Made by a program: the position numbers and the translations under genes. Shown here one piece after another: positions 20,503-32,226 of a stretch of DNA of 64,000 nt (position 1 is the stretch's first letter; every line of letters begins with the position of its first letter). This stretch comes from Nansenia antarctica. Taxonomy: Eukaryota > Chordata > Actinopteri > Argentiniformes > Microstomatidae. The stretch covers positions 446,501 through 510,500 of the forward strand of contig CAXDII010000703.1 in NCBI GenBank assembly GCA_963989245.1. The letters are read 5' to 3'. Below the pieces are notes generated by a model. That model was not told where the DNA came from. It did no database searches and saw only the letters and a list, made by a program, of their open reading frames with translations.

Positions 20503-23500
20503 ATTTAAGCTCCTCCCACTTTGATTTAAGCTCCTCCCACTTTGATTTAAGCTCCTCCCACTTTGATTTAAGCTCCGCCCACTTTGATTTAAGCTCCGCC
20601 CACTTTGACTTAAGCTCCTCCCACTTTGACTTAAGCTCCTCCCACTTTGATTTAAGCTCCGCCCACTTTGACTTAAGCTCCTCCCACTTTGACTTAAGCT
20701 CCGCCCACTTTGACTTAAGCTCCTCCCACTTTGACTTAAGCTCCGCCCACTTTGACTTAAGCTCCTCCCACTTTGACTTAAGCTCCTCCCACTTTGACTT
20801 AAGCTCCTCCCACTTTGATTTAAGCACCTCCCACTTTGATTTAAGCTCCGCCCACTTTGATTTAAGCTCCGCCCACTTTGACTTAAGCTCCTCCCACTTT
20901 GACTTAAGCTCCTCCCACTTTGATTTAAGCTCCGCCCACTTTGACTTAAGCTCCTCCCACTTTGACTTAAGCTCCGCCCACTTTGACTTAAGCTCCTCCC
21001 ACTTTGACTTAAGCTCCGCCCACTTTGATTTAAGCTCCGCCCACTTTGACTTAAGTTCCTCCCACTTTGATTTAAGCTCCGCCCACTTTGACTTAAGCTC
21101 CGCCCACTTTGATTTAAGCTCCGCCCACTTTGACTTAAGCTCCTCCCACTTTGACTTAAGCTCCTCCCACTTTGATTTAAGCTCCTCCCACTTTGACTTA
21201 AGCTCCGCCCACTTTGACTTAAGCTCCGCCCACTTTGACTTAAGCTCCTCCCACTTTGACTTAAGCTCCGCCCACTTTGACTTAAGCTCCGCCCACTTTG
21301 ACTTAAGCTCCTCCCACTTTGACTTAAGCTCCGCCCACTTTGACTTAAGCTCCGCCCACTTTGACTTAAGCTCCTCCCACTTTGACTTAAGCTCCGCCCA
21401 CTTTGACTTAAGCTCCGCCCACTTTGACTTAAGCTCCTCCCACTTTGATTTAAGCTCCTCCCACTTTGACTTAAGCTCCTCCCACTTTGACTTAAGCTCC
21501 TCCCACTTTGAATTAAGCTCCGCCCACTTTGACTTAAGCTCCTCCCACTTTGATTCAAGCTCCTCCCACTTTGACTTAAGCTCCGCCCACTTTGACTTAA
21601 GCTCCTCCCACTTTGACTTAAGCTCCTCCCACTTTGACTTAAGCTCCGCCCACTTTGACTTAAGCTCCGCCCACTTTGACTTAAGCTCCTCCCACTTTGA
21701 CTTAAGCTCCGCCCACTTTGACTTAAGCTCCGCCCACTTTGACTTAAGCTCCTCCCACTTTGACTTAAGCTCCGCCCACTTTGACTTAAGCTCCTCCCAC
21801 TTTGATTTAAGCTCCTCCCACTTTGACTTAAGCTCCTCCCACTTTGACTTAAGCTCCTCCCACTTTGAATTAAGCTCCGCCCACTTTGACTTAAGCTCCT
21901 CCCACTTTGATTTAAGCTCCTCCCACTTTGACTTAAGCTCCGCCCACTTTGACTTAAGCTCCTCCCACTTTGACTTAAGCTCCTCCCACTTTGACTTAAG
22001 CTCCGCCCACTTTGACTTAAGCTCCTCCCACTTTGACTTAAGCTCCTCCCACTTTGATTTAAGCTCCTCCCACTTTGATTTAAGCTCCTCCCACTTTGAT
22101 TTAAGCTCCGCCCACTTTGATTTAAGCTCCTCCCACTTTGATTTAAGCTCCTCCCACTTTGACTTAAGCTCCTCCCACTTTGATTTAAGCTCCGCCCACT
22201 TTGACTTAAGCTCCTCCCACTTTGATTTAAGCTCCGCCCACTTTGACTTAAGCTCCTCCCACTTTGACTTAAGCTCCGCCCACTTTGACTTAAGCTCCTC
22301 CCACTTTGACTTAAGCTCCGCCCACTTTGACTTAAGCTCCTCCCACTTTGACTTAAGCTCCTCCCACTTTGACTTAAGCTCCTCCCACTTTGATTTAAGC
22401 ACCTCCCACTTTGATTTAAGCTCCGCCCACTTTGATTTAAGCTCCGCCCACTTTGACTTAAGCTCCTCCCACTTTGACTTAAGCTCCTCCCACTTTGATT
22501 TAAGCTCCGCCCACTTTGACTTAAGCTCCTCCCACTTTGACTTAAGCTCCGCCCACTTTGACTTAAGCTCCTCCCACTTTGACTTAAGCTCCGCCCACTT
22601 TGATTTAAGCTCCGCCCACTTTGACTTAAGTTCCTCCCACTTTGATTTAAGCTCCGCCCACTTTGACTTAAGCTCCGCCCACTTTGATTTAAGCTCCGCC
22701 CACTTTGACTTAAGCTCCTCCCACTTTGACTTAAGCTCCTCCCACTTTGATTTAAGCTCCTCCCACTTTGACTTAAGCTCCGCCCACTTTGACTTAAGCT
22801 CCGCCCACTTTGACTTAAGCTCCTCCCACTTTGACTTAAGCTCCGCCCACTTTGACTTAAGCTCCGCCCACTTTGACTTAAGCTCCTCCCACTTTGACTT
22901 AAGCTCCGCCCACTTTGACTTAAGCTCCGCCCACTTTGACTTAAGCTCCTCCCACTTTGACTTAAGCTCCGCCCACTTTGACTTAAGCTCCGCCCACTTT
23001 GACTTAAGCTCCTCCCACTTTGATTTAAGCTCCTCCCACTTTGACTTAAGCTCCTCCCACTTTGACTTAAGCTCCTCCCACTTTGAATTAAGCTCCGCCC
23101 ACTTTGACTTAAGCTCCTCCCACTTTGATTCAAGCTCCTCCCACTTTGACTTAAGCTCCGCCCACTTTGACTTAAGCTCCTCCCACTTTGACTTAAGCTC
23201 CTCCCACTTTGACTTAAGCTCCGCCCACTTTGACTTAAGCTCCGCCCACTTTGACTTAAGCTCCGCCCACTTTGACTTAAGCTCCTCCCACTTTGACTTA
23301 AGCTCCGCCCACTTTGACTTAAGCTCCGCCCACTTTGACTTAAGCTCCTCCCACTTTGACTTAAGCTCCGCCCACTTTGACTTAAGCTCCTCCCACTTTG
23401 ATTTAAGCTCCTCCCACTTTGACTTAAGCTCCTCCCACTTTGACTTAAGCTCCTCCCACTTTGAATTAAGCTCCGCCCACTTTGACTTAAGCTCCTCCCA

Positions 23501-24722
23501 CTTTGATTTAAGCTCCTCCCACTTTGACTTAAGCTCCGCCCACTTTGACTTAAGCTCCTCCCACTTTGACTTAAGCTCCTCCCACTTTGACTTAAGCTCC
23601 GCCCACTTTGACTTAAGCTCCTCCCACTTTGACTTAAGCTCCTCCCACTTTGATTTAAGCTCCTCCCACTTTGATTTAAGCTCCTCCCACTTTGATTTAA
23701 GCTCCGCCCACTTTGATTTAAGCTCCTCCCACTTTGATTTAAGCTCCTCCCACTTTGACTTAAGCTCCTCCCACTTTGATTTAAGCTCCGCCCACTTTGA
23801 CTTAAGCTCCTCCCACTTTGATTTAAGCTCCTCCCACTTTGATTTAAGCTCCTCCCACTTTGACTTAAGCTCCGCCCACTTTGACTTAAGCTCCTCCCAC
23901 TTTGACTTAAGCTCCGCCCACTTTGACTTAAGCTCCTCCCACTTTGATTCAAGCTCCTCCCACTTTGACTTAAGCTCCTCCCACTTTGACTTAAGCTCCG
24001 CCCACTTTGACTTAAGCTCCTCCCACTTTGATTTAAGCTCCTCCCACTTTGACTTAAGCTCCTCCCACTTTGACTTAAGCTCCGCCCACTTTGACTTAAG
24101 CTCCTCCCACTTTGACTTAAGCTCCACCCACTTTGACTTAAGCTCCTCCCACTTTGACTTAAGCTCCTCCCACTTTGACTTAAGCTCCTCCCACTTTGAT
24201 TTAAGCTCCGCCCACTTTGATTTAAGCTCCGCCCACTTTGACTTAAGCTCCTCCCACTTTGATTTAAGCTCCTCCCACTTTGATTTAAGCTCCTCCCACT
24301 TTGACTTAAGCTCCGCCCACTTTGACTTAAGCTCCTCCCACTTTGACTTAAGCTCCGCCCACTTTGACTTAAGCTCCTCCCACTTTGACTTAAGCTCCTC
24401 CCACTTTGACTTAAGCTCCTCCCACTTTGACTTAAGCTCCGCCCACTTTGACTTAAGCTCCTCCCACTTTGACTTAAGCTCCGCCCACTTTGACTTAAGC
24501 TCCTCCCACTTTGACTTAAGCTCCTCCCACTTTGAATTAAGCTCCGCCCACTTTGATTTAAGCTCCTCCCACTTTGATTTAAGCTCCGCCCACTTTGACT
24601 TAAGCTCCTCCCACTTTGACTTAAGCTCCTCCCACTTTGATTTAAGCTCCTCCCACTTTAACCTAAGCTCCGCCCACTTTGACTTAAGCTCCGCCCACTT
24701 TGACTTAAGCTCCGCCCACTAC
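20503..24722 (+). repeat. 21-bp minisatellite array 5 (two 1575-bp copies plus one unit)
   Basis: About 201 units, one more than array 4. The TTTAAGCACC marker lies at 20824 and 22399 (1575 bp). The extra unit is near 23221-23284, where three successive CTCCGCCC units replace the two seen at the equivalent place in other arrays. Confidence 0.97.
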
Positions 24723-25453
24723 GACACAAGCTCCGCCCACTTGTGTCAAAAGTGGGCGGAGCTTGTGTCAAAGTGGGCGGAGCTTAAGTGGGAGTGGGAG
24801 TGGCTTAGACAGTTAGTGGGCGGAGCTTGTGTCTAAGTGGGAGTGGCTTAATTGAGTTAGTGGGCGGAGCTTAAGTCAAAGTGGGCGGAGCTTGTGTCAA
24901 AGTGGGCGGAGCTTAAGTGGGAGTGGGAGTGGCTTAGACAATTAGTGGGCGGAGCTTGTGTCTAAGTGGGAGTGGCTTAATTGATTAATTCAAATTGTCT
25001 CTCATTTGCCAACAAACGACCTACCTAGACTGTACGCAGGTCTACTAGACATTATTGCTCAAATGAGAGATAATTTGAATTAATCAATTAAGCCACTCCC
25101 ACTTTCACACAAGCTCCGCCCACTAACTGTCTAAGCCACTCCCACTCCCACTTAAGCTCCGCCCACTTTGACACAAGCTCCGCCCACTTTGACTTAAGCT
25201 CCGCCCACTAACTCAATTAAGCCACTCCCACTTTCACACAAGCTCCGCCCACTAACGGTATAAGCCACTCCCACTTCCACTTAAGCTCCGCCCACTTTGA
25301 CACAAGCTCCGCCCACTTTTGACACAAGCTCCGCCCACTAACTGTCTAAGCCACTCCCACTTTCACACAAGCTCCGCCCACTAACTGTCTAAGCCACTCC
25401 CACTCCCACTTAAGCTCCGCCCACTTTGACACAAGCTCCGCCCACTTTTACAC
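24723..25453. repeat. Foldback module, copy 6
   Basis: The 20-bp boundary hairpin starts at 24723. The arms are 24750-25008 and 25060-25318 around the invariant loop. It matches copy 5 closely. Confidence 0.93.
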
Positions 25454-25675
25454 AGCTCATTAACATACAGCTCATTAGCATGAATCTCATTAGCATGAAG
25501 CTCATTAACATACAGCTCATTAACATACACACACAGCTAATTAACATACATCTCATTAACATACAGCTCATTAGCATGAATCTCATTAGCATGAAGCTCA
25601 TTAACATACAGCTCATTAACATATACACACAGCTAATTAACATACATCTCATTAACATACAGCTCATTAACATGA
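25454..25675 (+). repeat. 15-bp AT-rich minisatellite tract, copy 6
   Basis: The type-A order is identical by eye to copies 5 and 8. Confidence 0.94.
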
Positions 25676-26371
25676 CCATTCACATAAGCCCAGGAAGTCA
25701 GATGTCACTGCCTTGGGCTTAGGTCATAGAGAGAGATGTTAAATGCGTGCATCCACTATCTTCACCCTATCGTTTTTTTTTTTTTTTTTTTTTTTTTTTT
25801 ATCACATTTTTTATTTTTTGTTCCCTTCCCCATTGGCTTTTATGATCGTGAGATCACGCTGTATCCAAAAAGGGGTAAGCCCCCGGTGAGGGCTAGCATG
25901 GCCAAAACGTGCAGGAAGCTTAATAACATCACGTCCCGGGGTCGTAGAGAGCTGGGGTTAGGCTTAAAATGACCGCGTAGACCTAAGGAAGAGATATATG
26001 AAACCCGCGTGTCTCTACCCCCTTCATAGCCAAAGTTATACGTCCCGTAGTGTAATCCGCGGTTAGCATGTGACGAATCTGCGGGGGGCTCAATAGCGTC
26101 ACGTCCCGGGGTCGCAGAGGGCTGGGGTTAGGCTTAAAATGACCGTGTAGACCTAAGGAACTTAAATATGAAATATGGTGTTTCTGTGACACCTACGCTC
26201 GCTGAGCTAAAGTCCTTTAACCGAGCCAGGGAGACCTAAGCTAACCTAGCTAGGTGGCGCGGGGACTTAGACGTTTTTTTTTCATTTTTTTTTTTTTTTA
26301 CTTTCTTTTTAGATGAAAGCTTAGGTGAAAGCATTTTTTTTACTTTTTAAAAAAAAAAAAATTTCTTTGGG
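25676..26371. repeat. Composite spacer, copy 6 (type A, private variants)
   Basis: The lead is type A, with T28 at 25773-25800. Private changes shared only with copy 8 are GGGTCGCAGAG near 26110, GTGTAGACC near 26145, ACGCTCGCTGAG near 26196, GGTGGCGCGGGG near 26255 and AGATGAAAGCTTAGG near 26311. It ends AAATTTCTTTGGG instead of a T run plus GGGG. Confidence 0.9.
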
Positions 26372-29300
26372 ATTTAAGCTCCTCCCACTTTGATTTAAGC
26401 TCCTCCCACTTTGATTTAAGCTCCTCCCACTTTGATTTAAGCTCCTCCCACTTTGATTTAAGCTCCGCCCACTTTGACTTAAGCTCCTCCCACTTTGACT
26501 TAAGCTCCTCCCACTTTGATTTAAGCTCCGCCCACTTTGACTTAAGCTCCTCCCACTTTGACTTAAGCTCCGCCCACTTTGACTTAAGCTCCTCCCACTT
26601 TGACTTAAGCTCCGCCCACTTTGACTTAAGCTCCTCCCACTTTGACTTAAGCTCCTCCCACTTTGACTTAAGCTCCTCCCACTTTGATTTAAGCACCTCC
26701 CACTTTGATTTAAGCTCCGCCCACTTTGATTTAAGCTCCGCCCACTTTGACTTAAGCTCCTCCCACTTTGACTTAAGCTCCTCCCACTTTGATTTAAGCT
26801 CCGCCCACTTTGACTTAAGCTCCTCCCACTTTGACTTAAGCTCCGCCCACTTTGACTTAAGCTCCTCCCACTTTGACTTAAGCTCCGCCCACTTTGATTT
26901 AAGCTCCGCCCACTTTGACTTAAGTTCCTCCCACTTTGATTTAAGCTCCGCCCACTTTGACTTAAGCTCCGCCCACTTTGATTTAAGCTCCGCCCACTTT
27001 GACTTAAGCTCCTCCCACTTTGACTTAAGCTCCTCCCACTTTGATTTAAGCTCCTCCCACTTTGACTTAAGCTCCGCCCACTTTGACTTAAGCTCCGCCC
27101 ACTTTGACTTAAGCTCCTCCCACTTTGACTTAAGCTCCGCCCACTTTGACTTAAGCTCCGCCCACTTTGACTTAAGCTCCTCCCACTTTGACTTAAGCTC
27201 CGCCCACTTTGACTTAAGCTCCGCCCACTTTGACTTAAGCTCCTCCCACTTTGACTTAAGCTCCGCCCACTTTGACTTAAGCTCCGCCCACTTTGACTTA
27301 AGCTCCTCCCACTTTGATTTAAGCTCCTCCCACTTTGACTTAAGCTCCTCCCACTTTGACTTAAGCTCCTCCCACTTTGAATTAAGCTCCGCCCACTTTG
27401 ACTTAAGCTCCTCCCACTTTGATTCAAGCTCCTCCCACTTTGACTTAAGCTCCGCCCACTTTGACTTAAGCTCCTCCCACTTTGACTTAAGCTCCTCCCA
27501 CTTTGACTTAAGCTCCGCCCACTTTGACTTAAGCTCCGCCCACTTTGACTTAAGCTCCTCCCACTTTGACTTAAGCTCCGCCCACTTTGACTTAAGCTCC
27601 GCCCACTTTGACTTAAGCTCCTCCCACTTTGACTTAAGCTCCGCCCACTTTGACTTAAGCTCCTCCCACTTTGATTTAAGCTCCTCCCACTTTGACTTAA
27701 GCTCCTCCCACTTTGACTTAAGCTCCTCCCACTTTGAATTAAGCTCCGCCCACTTTGACTTAAGCTCCTCCCACTTTGATTTAAGCTCCTCCCACTTTGA
27801 CTTAAGCTCCGCCCACTTTGACTTAAGCTCCTCCCACTTTGACTTAAGCTCCTCCCACTTTGACTTAAGCTCCGCCCACTTTGACTTAAGCTCCTCCCAC
27901 TTTGACTTAAGCTCCTCCCACTTTGATTTAAGCTCCTCCCACTTTGATTTAAGCTCCTCCCACTTTGATTTAAGCTCCGCCCACTTTGATTTAAGCTCCT
28001 CCCACTTTGATTTAAGCTCCTCCCACTTTGACTTAAGCTCCTCCCACTTTGATTTAAGCTCCGCCCACTTTGACTTAAGCTCCTCCCACTTTGATTTAAG
28101 CTCCGCCCACTTTGACTTAAGCTCCTCCCACTTTGACTTAAGCTCCGCCCACTTTGACTTAAGCTCCTCCCACTTTGACTTAAGCTCCGCCCACTTTGAC
28201 TTAAGCTCCTCCCACTTTGACTTAAGCTCCTCCCACTTTGACTTAAGCTCCTCCCACTTTGATTTAAGCACCTCCCACTTTGATTTAAGCTCCGCCCACT
28301 TTGATTTAAGCTCCGCCCACTTTGACTTAAGCTCCTCCCACTTTGACTTAAGCTCCTCCCACTTTGATTTAAGCTCCGCCCACTTTGACTTAAGCTCCTC
28401 CCACTTTGACTTAAGCTCCGCCCACTTTGACTTAAGCTCCTCCCACTTTGACTTAAGCTCCGCCCACTTTGATTTAAGCTCCGCCCACTTTGACTTAAGT
28501 TCCTCCCACTTTGATTTAAGCTCCGCCCACTTTGACTTAAGCTCCGCCCACTTTGATTTAAGCTCCGCCCACTTTGACTTAAGCTCCTCCCACTTTGACT
28601 TAAGCTCCTCCCACTTTGATTTAAGCTCCTCCCACTTTGACTTAAGCTCCGCCCACTTTGACTTAAGCTCCGCCCACTTTGACTTAAGCTCCTCCCACTT
28701 TGACTTAAGCTCCGCCCACTTTGACTTAAGCTCCGCCCACTTTGACTTAAGCTCCTCCCACTTTGACTTAAGCTCCGCCCACTTTGACTTAAGCTCCGCC
28801 CACTTTGACTTAAGCTCCTCCCACTTTGACTTAAGCTCCGCCCACTTTGACTTAAGCTCCGCCCACTTTGACTTAAGCTCCTCCCACTTTGATTTAAGCT
28901 CCTCCCACTTTGACTTAAGCTCCTCCCACTTTGACTTAAGCTCCTCCCACTTTGAATTAAGCTCCGCCCACTTTGACTTAAGCTCCTCCCACTTTGATTC
29001 AAGCTCCTCCCACTTTGACTTAAGCTCCGCCCACTTTGACTTAAGCTCCTCCCACTTTGACTTAAGCTCCTCCCACTTTGACTTAAGCTCCGCCCACTTT
29101 GACTTAAGCTCCGCCCACTTTGACTTAAGCTCCTCCCACTTTGACTTAAGCTCCGCCCACTTTGACTTAAGCTCCGCCCACTTTGACTTAAGCTCCTCCC
29201 ACTTTGACTTAAGCTCCGCCCACTTTGACTTAAGCTCCTCCCACTTTGATTTAAGCTCCTCCCACTTTGACTTAAGCTCCTCCCACTTTGACTTAAGCTC

Positions 29301-30570
29301 CTCCCACTTTGAATTAAGCTCCGCCCACTTTGACTTAAGCTCCTCCCACTTTGATTTAAGCTCCTCCCACTTTGACTTAAGCTCCGCCCACTTTGACTTA
29401 AGCTCCTCCCACTTTGACTTAAGCTCCTCCCACTTTGACTTAAGCTCCGCCCACTTTGACTTAAGCTCCTCCCACTTTGACTTAAGCTCCTCCCACTTTG
29501 ATTTAAGCTCCTCCCACTTTGATTTAAGCTCCTCCCACTTTGATTTAAGCTCCGCCCACTTTGATTTAAGCTCCTCCCACTTTGATTTAAGCTCCTCCCA
29601 CTTTGACTTAAGCTCCTCCCACTTTGATTTAAGCTCCGCCCACTTTGACTTAAGCTCCTCCCACTTTGATTTAAGCTCCTCCCACTTTGATTTAAGCTCC
29701 TCCCACTTTGACTTAAGCTCCGCCCACTTTGACTTAAGCTCCTCCCACTTTGACTTAAGCTCCGCCCACTTTGACTTAAGCTCCTCCCACTTTGATTCAA
29801 GCTCCTCCCACTTTGACTTAAGCTCCTCCCACTTTGACTTAAGCTCCGCCCACTTTGACTTAAGCTCCTCCCACTTTGATTTAAGCTCCTCCCACTTTGA
29901 CTTAAGCTCCTCCCACTTTGACTTAAGCTCCGCCCACTTTGACTTAAGCTCCTCCCACTTTGACTTAAGCTCCACCCACTTTGACTTAAGCTCCTCCCAC
30001 TTTGACTTAAGCTCCTCCCACTTTGACTTAAGCTCCTCCCACTTTGATTTAAGCTCCGCCCACTTTGATTTAAGCTCCGCCCACTTTGACTTAAGCTCCT
30101 CCCACTTTGATTTAAGCTCCTCCCACTTTGATTTAAGCTCCTCCCACTTTGACTTAAGCTCCGCCCACTTTGACTTAAGCTCCTCCCACTTTGACTTAAG
30201 CTCCGCCCACTTTGACTTAAGCTCCTCCCACTTTGACTTAAGCTCCTCCCACTTTGACTTAAGCTCCTCCCACTTTGACTTAAGCTCCGCCCACTTTGAC
30301 TTAAGCTCCTCCCACTTTGACTTAAGCTCCGCCCACTTTGACTTAAGCTCCTCCCACTTTGACTTAAGCTCCTCCCACTTTGAATTAAGCTCCGCCCACT
30401 TTGATTTAAGCTCCTCCCACTTTGATTTAAGCTCCGCCCACTTTGACTTAAGCTCCTCCCACTTTGACTTAAGCTCCTCCCACTTTGATTTAAGCTCCTC
30501 CCACTTTAACCTAAGCTCCGCCCACTTTGACTTAAGCTCCGCCCACTTTGACTTAAGCTCCGCCCACTAC
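26372..30570 (+). repeat. 21-bp minisatellite array 6 (two 1575-bp copies)
   Basis: About 200 units. TTTAAGCACC lies at 26693 and 28268 (1575 bp). It differs from array 4 near its left end, where the fourth unit is CTCCTCCC instead of CTCCGCCC. This change is shared with array 8. Confidence 0.97.
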
Positions 30571-31301
30571 GACACAAGCTCCGCCCACTTGTGTCAAAAG
30601 TGGGCGGAGCTTGTGTCAAAGTGGGCGGAGCTTAAGTGGGAGTGGGAGTGGCTTAGACAGTTAGTGGGCGGAGCTTGTGTCTAAGTGGGAGTGGCTTAAT
30701 TGAGTTAGTGGGCGGAGCTTAAGTCAAAGTGGGCGGAGCTTGTGTCAAAGTGGGCGGAGCTTAAGTGGGAGTGGGAGTGGCTTAGACAATTAGTGGGCGG
30801 AGCTTGTGTCTAAGTGGGAGTGGCTTAATTGATTAATTCAAATTGTCTCTCATTTGCCAACAAACGACCTACCTAGACTGTACGCAGGTCTACTAGACAT
30901 TATTGCTCAAATGAGAGATAATTTGAATTAATCAATTAAGCCACTCCCACTTTCACACAAGCTCCGCCCACTAACTGTCTAAGCCACTCCCACTCCCACT
31001 TAAGCTCCGCCCACTTTGACACAAGCTCCGCCCACTTTGACTTAAGCTCCGCCCACTAACTCAATTAAGCCACTCCCACTTTCACACAAGCTCCGCCCAC
31101 TAACGGTATAAGCCACTCCCACTTCCACTTAAGCTCCGCCCACTTTGACACAAGCTCCGCCCACTTTTGACACAAGCTCCGCCCACTAACTGTCTAAGCC
31201 ACTCCCACTTTCACACAAGCTCCGCCCACTAACTGTCTAAGCCACTCCCACTCCCACTTAAGCTCCGCCCACTTTGACACAAGCTCCGCCCACTTTTACA
31301 C
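30571..31301. repeat. Foldback module, copy 7
   Basis: The boundary hairpin starts at 30571. The arms are 30598-30856 and 30908-31166. It matches copies 5 to 11. Confidence 0.93.
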
Positions 31302-31506
31302 AGCTCATTAACATACAGCTCATTAGCATGAATCTCATTAGCATGAAGCTCATTAACATACAGCTCATTAACATACACACAGCTAATTAACATACATCTC
31401 ATTAACATACAGCTCATTAGCATGAATCTCATTAGCATGAAGCTCATTAACATACAGCTCATTAACATACACACACAGCTCATTAACATACAGCTCATTA
31501 ACATGA
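31302..31506 (+). repeat. 15-bp AT-rich minisatellite tract, copy 7
   Basis: The order is type B, as in copies 4, 9, 10 and 11, with one AGCTAATTAACATAC interruption. Confidence 0.94.
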
Positions 31507-32226
31507 CCATTCACATTCACATAAGCCCAGGAGGTCAGATGTCACTGCTGGTTATTCCACACCACTATCTTCCCCCAGGTCACAGAGAGAGATGTTAAAC
31601 GCGTGCATCCACTATCTTCACCCTAACGTTTTTTTTTTTTTTTTTTTTTTTTTTTTATCACATTTTTTATTTTTTGTTCCCTTCCCCATTGGCTTTTATG
31701 ATCGTGAGATCACGCTGTATCCAAAAAGGGGTAAGCCTCCGGTGAGGGCTAGCATGGCCAAAACGTGCAGGAAGCTTAATAACATCACGTCCCGGGGTCG
31801 TAGAGAGCTGGGGTTAGGCTTAAAATGACCGCGTAGACCTAAGGAAGAGATATATGAAACCCGCGTGTCTCTACCCCCTTCATAGCCAAAGTTATACGTC
31901 CCGTAGTGTAATCCGCGGTTAGCATGTGACGAATCTGCGGGGGGCTCAATAGCGTCACGTCCCGGGGTCGTAGAGGGCTGGGGTTAGGCTTAAAATGACC
32001 GTGTGGACCTAAGGAACTTAAATATGAAATATGGTGTTTCTGTGACACCTACGCTTGCTGAGCTAGAGTCCTTTAACCGAGCCAGGGAGACCTAAGCTAA
32101 CCTAGCTAGGTGGCACGGGGACTTAGACGTTTTTTTTTCATTTTTTTTTTTTTTTACTTTCTTTTTCGATGAAACATTAGGTGAAAGCATTTTTTTAACT
32201 TTTTAAAAAAAATTTTTTTTTTGGGG
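31507..32226. repeat. Composite spacer, copy 7 (type B lead)
   Basis: The lead is type B, with GGTCAGATGTCACTGCTGG and TTATTCCACACC. T28 lies at 31629-31656 and follows CCCTAACG. The 170-bp dimer has GAAGAGATATATG and GAGGGCTGGGG. It ends in a T run plus GGGG. Confidence 0.9.
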
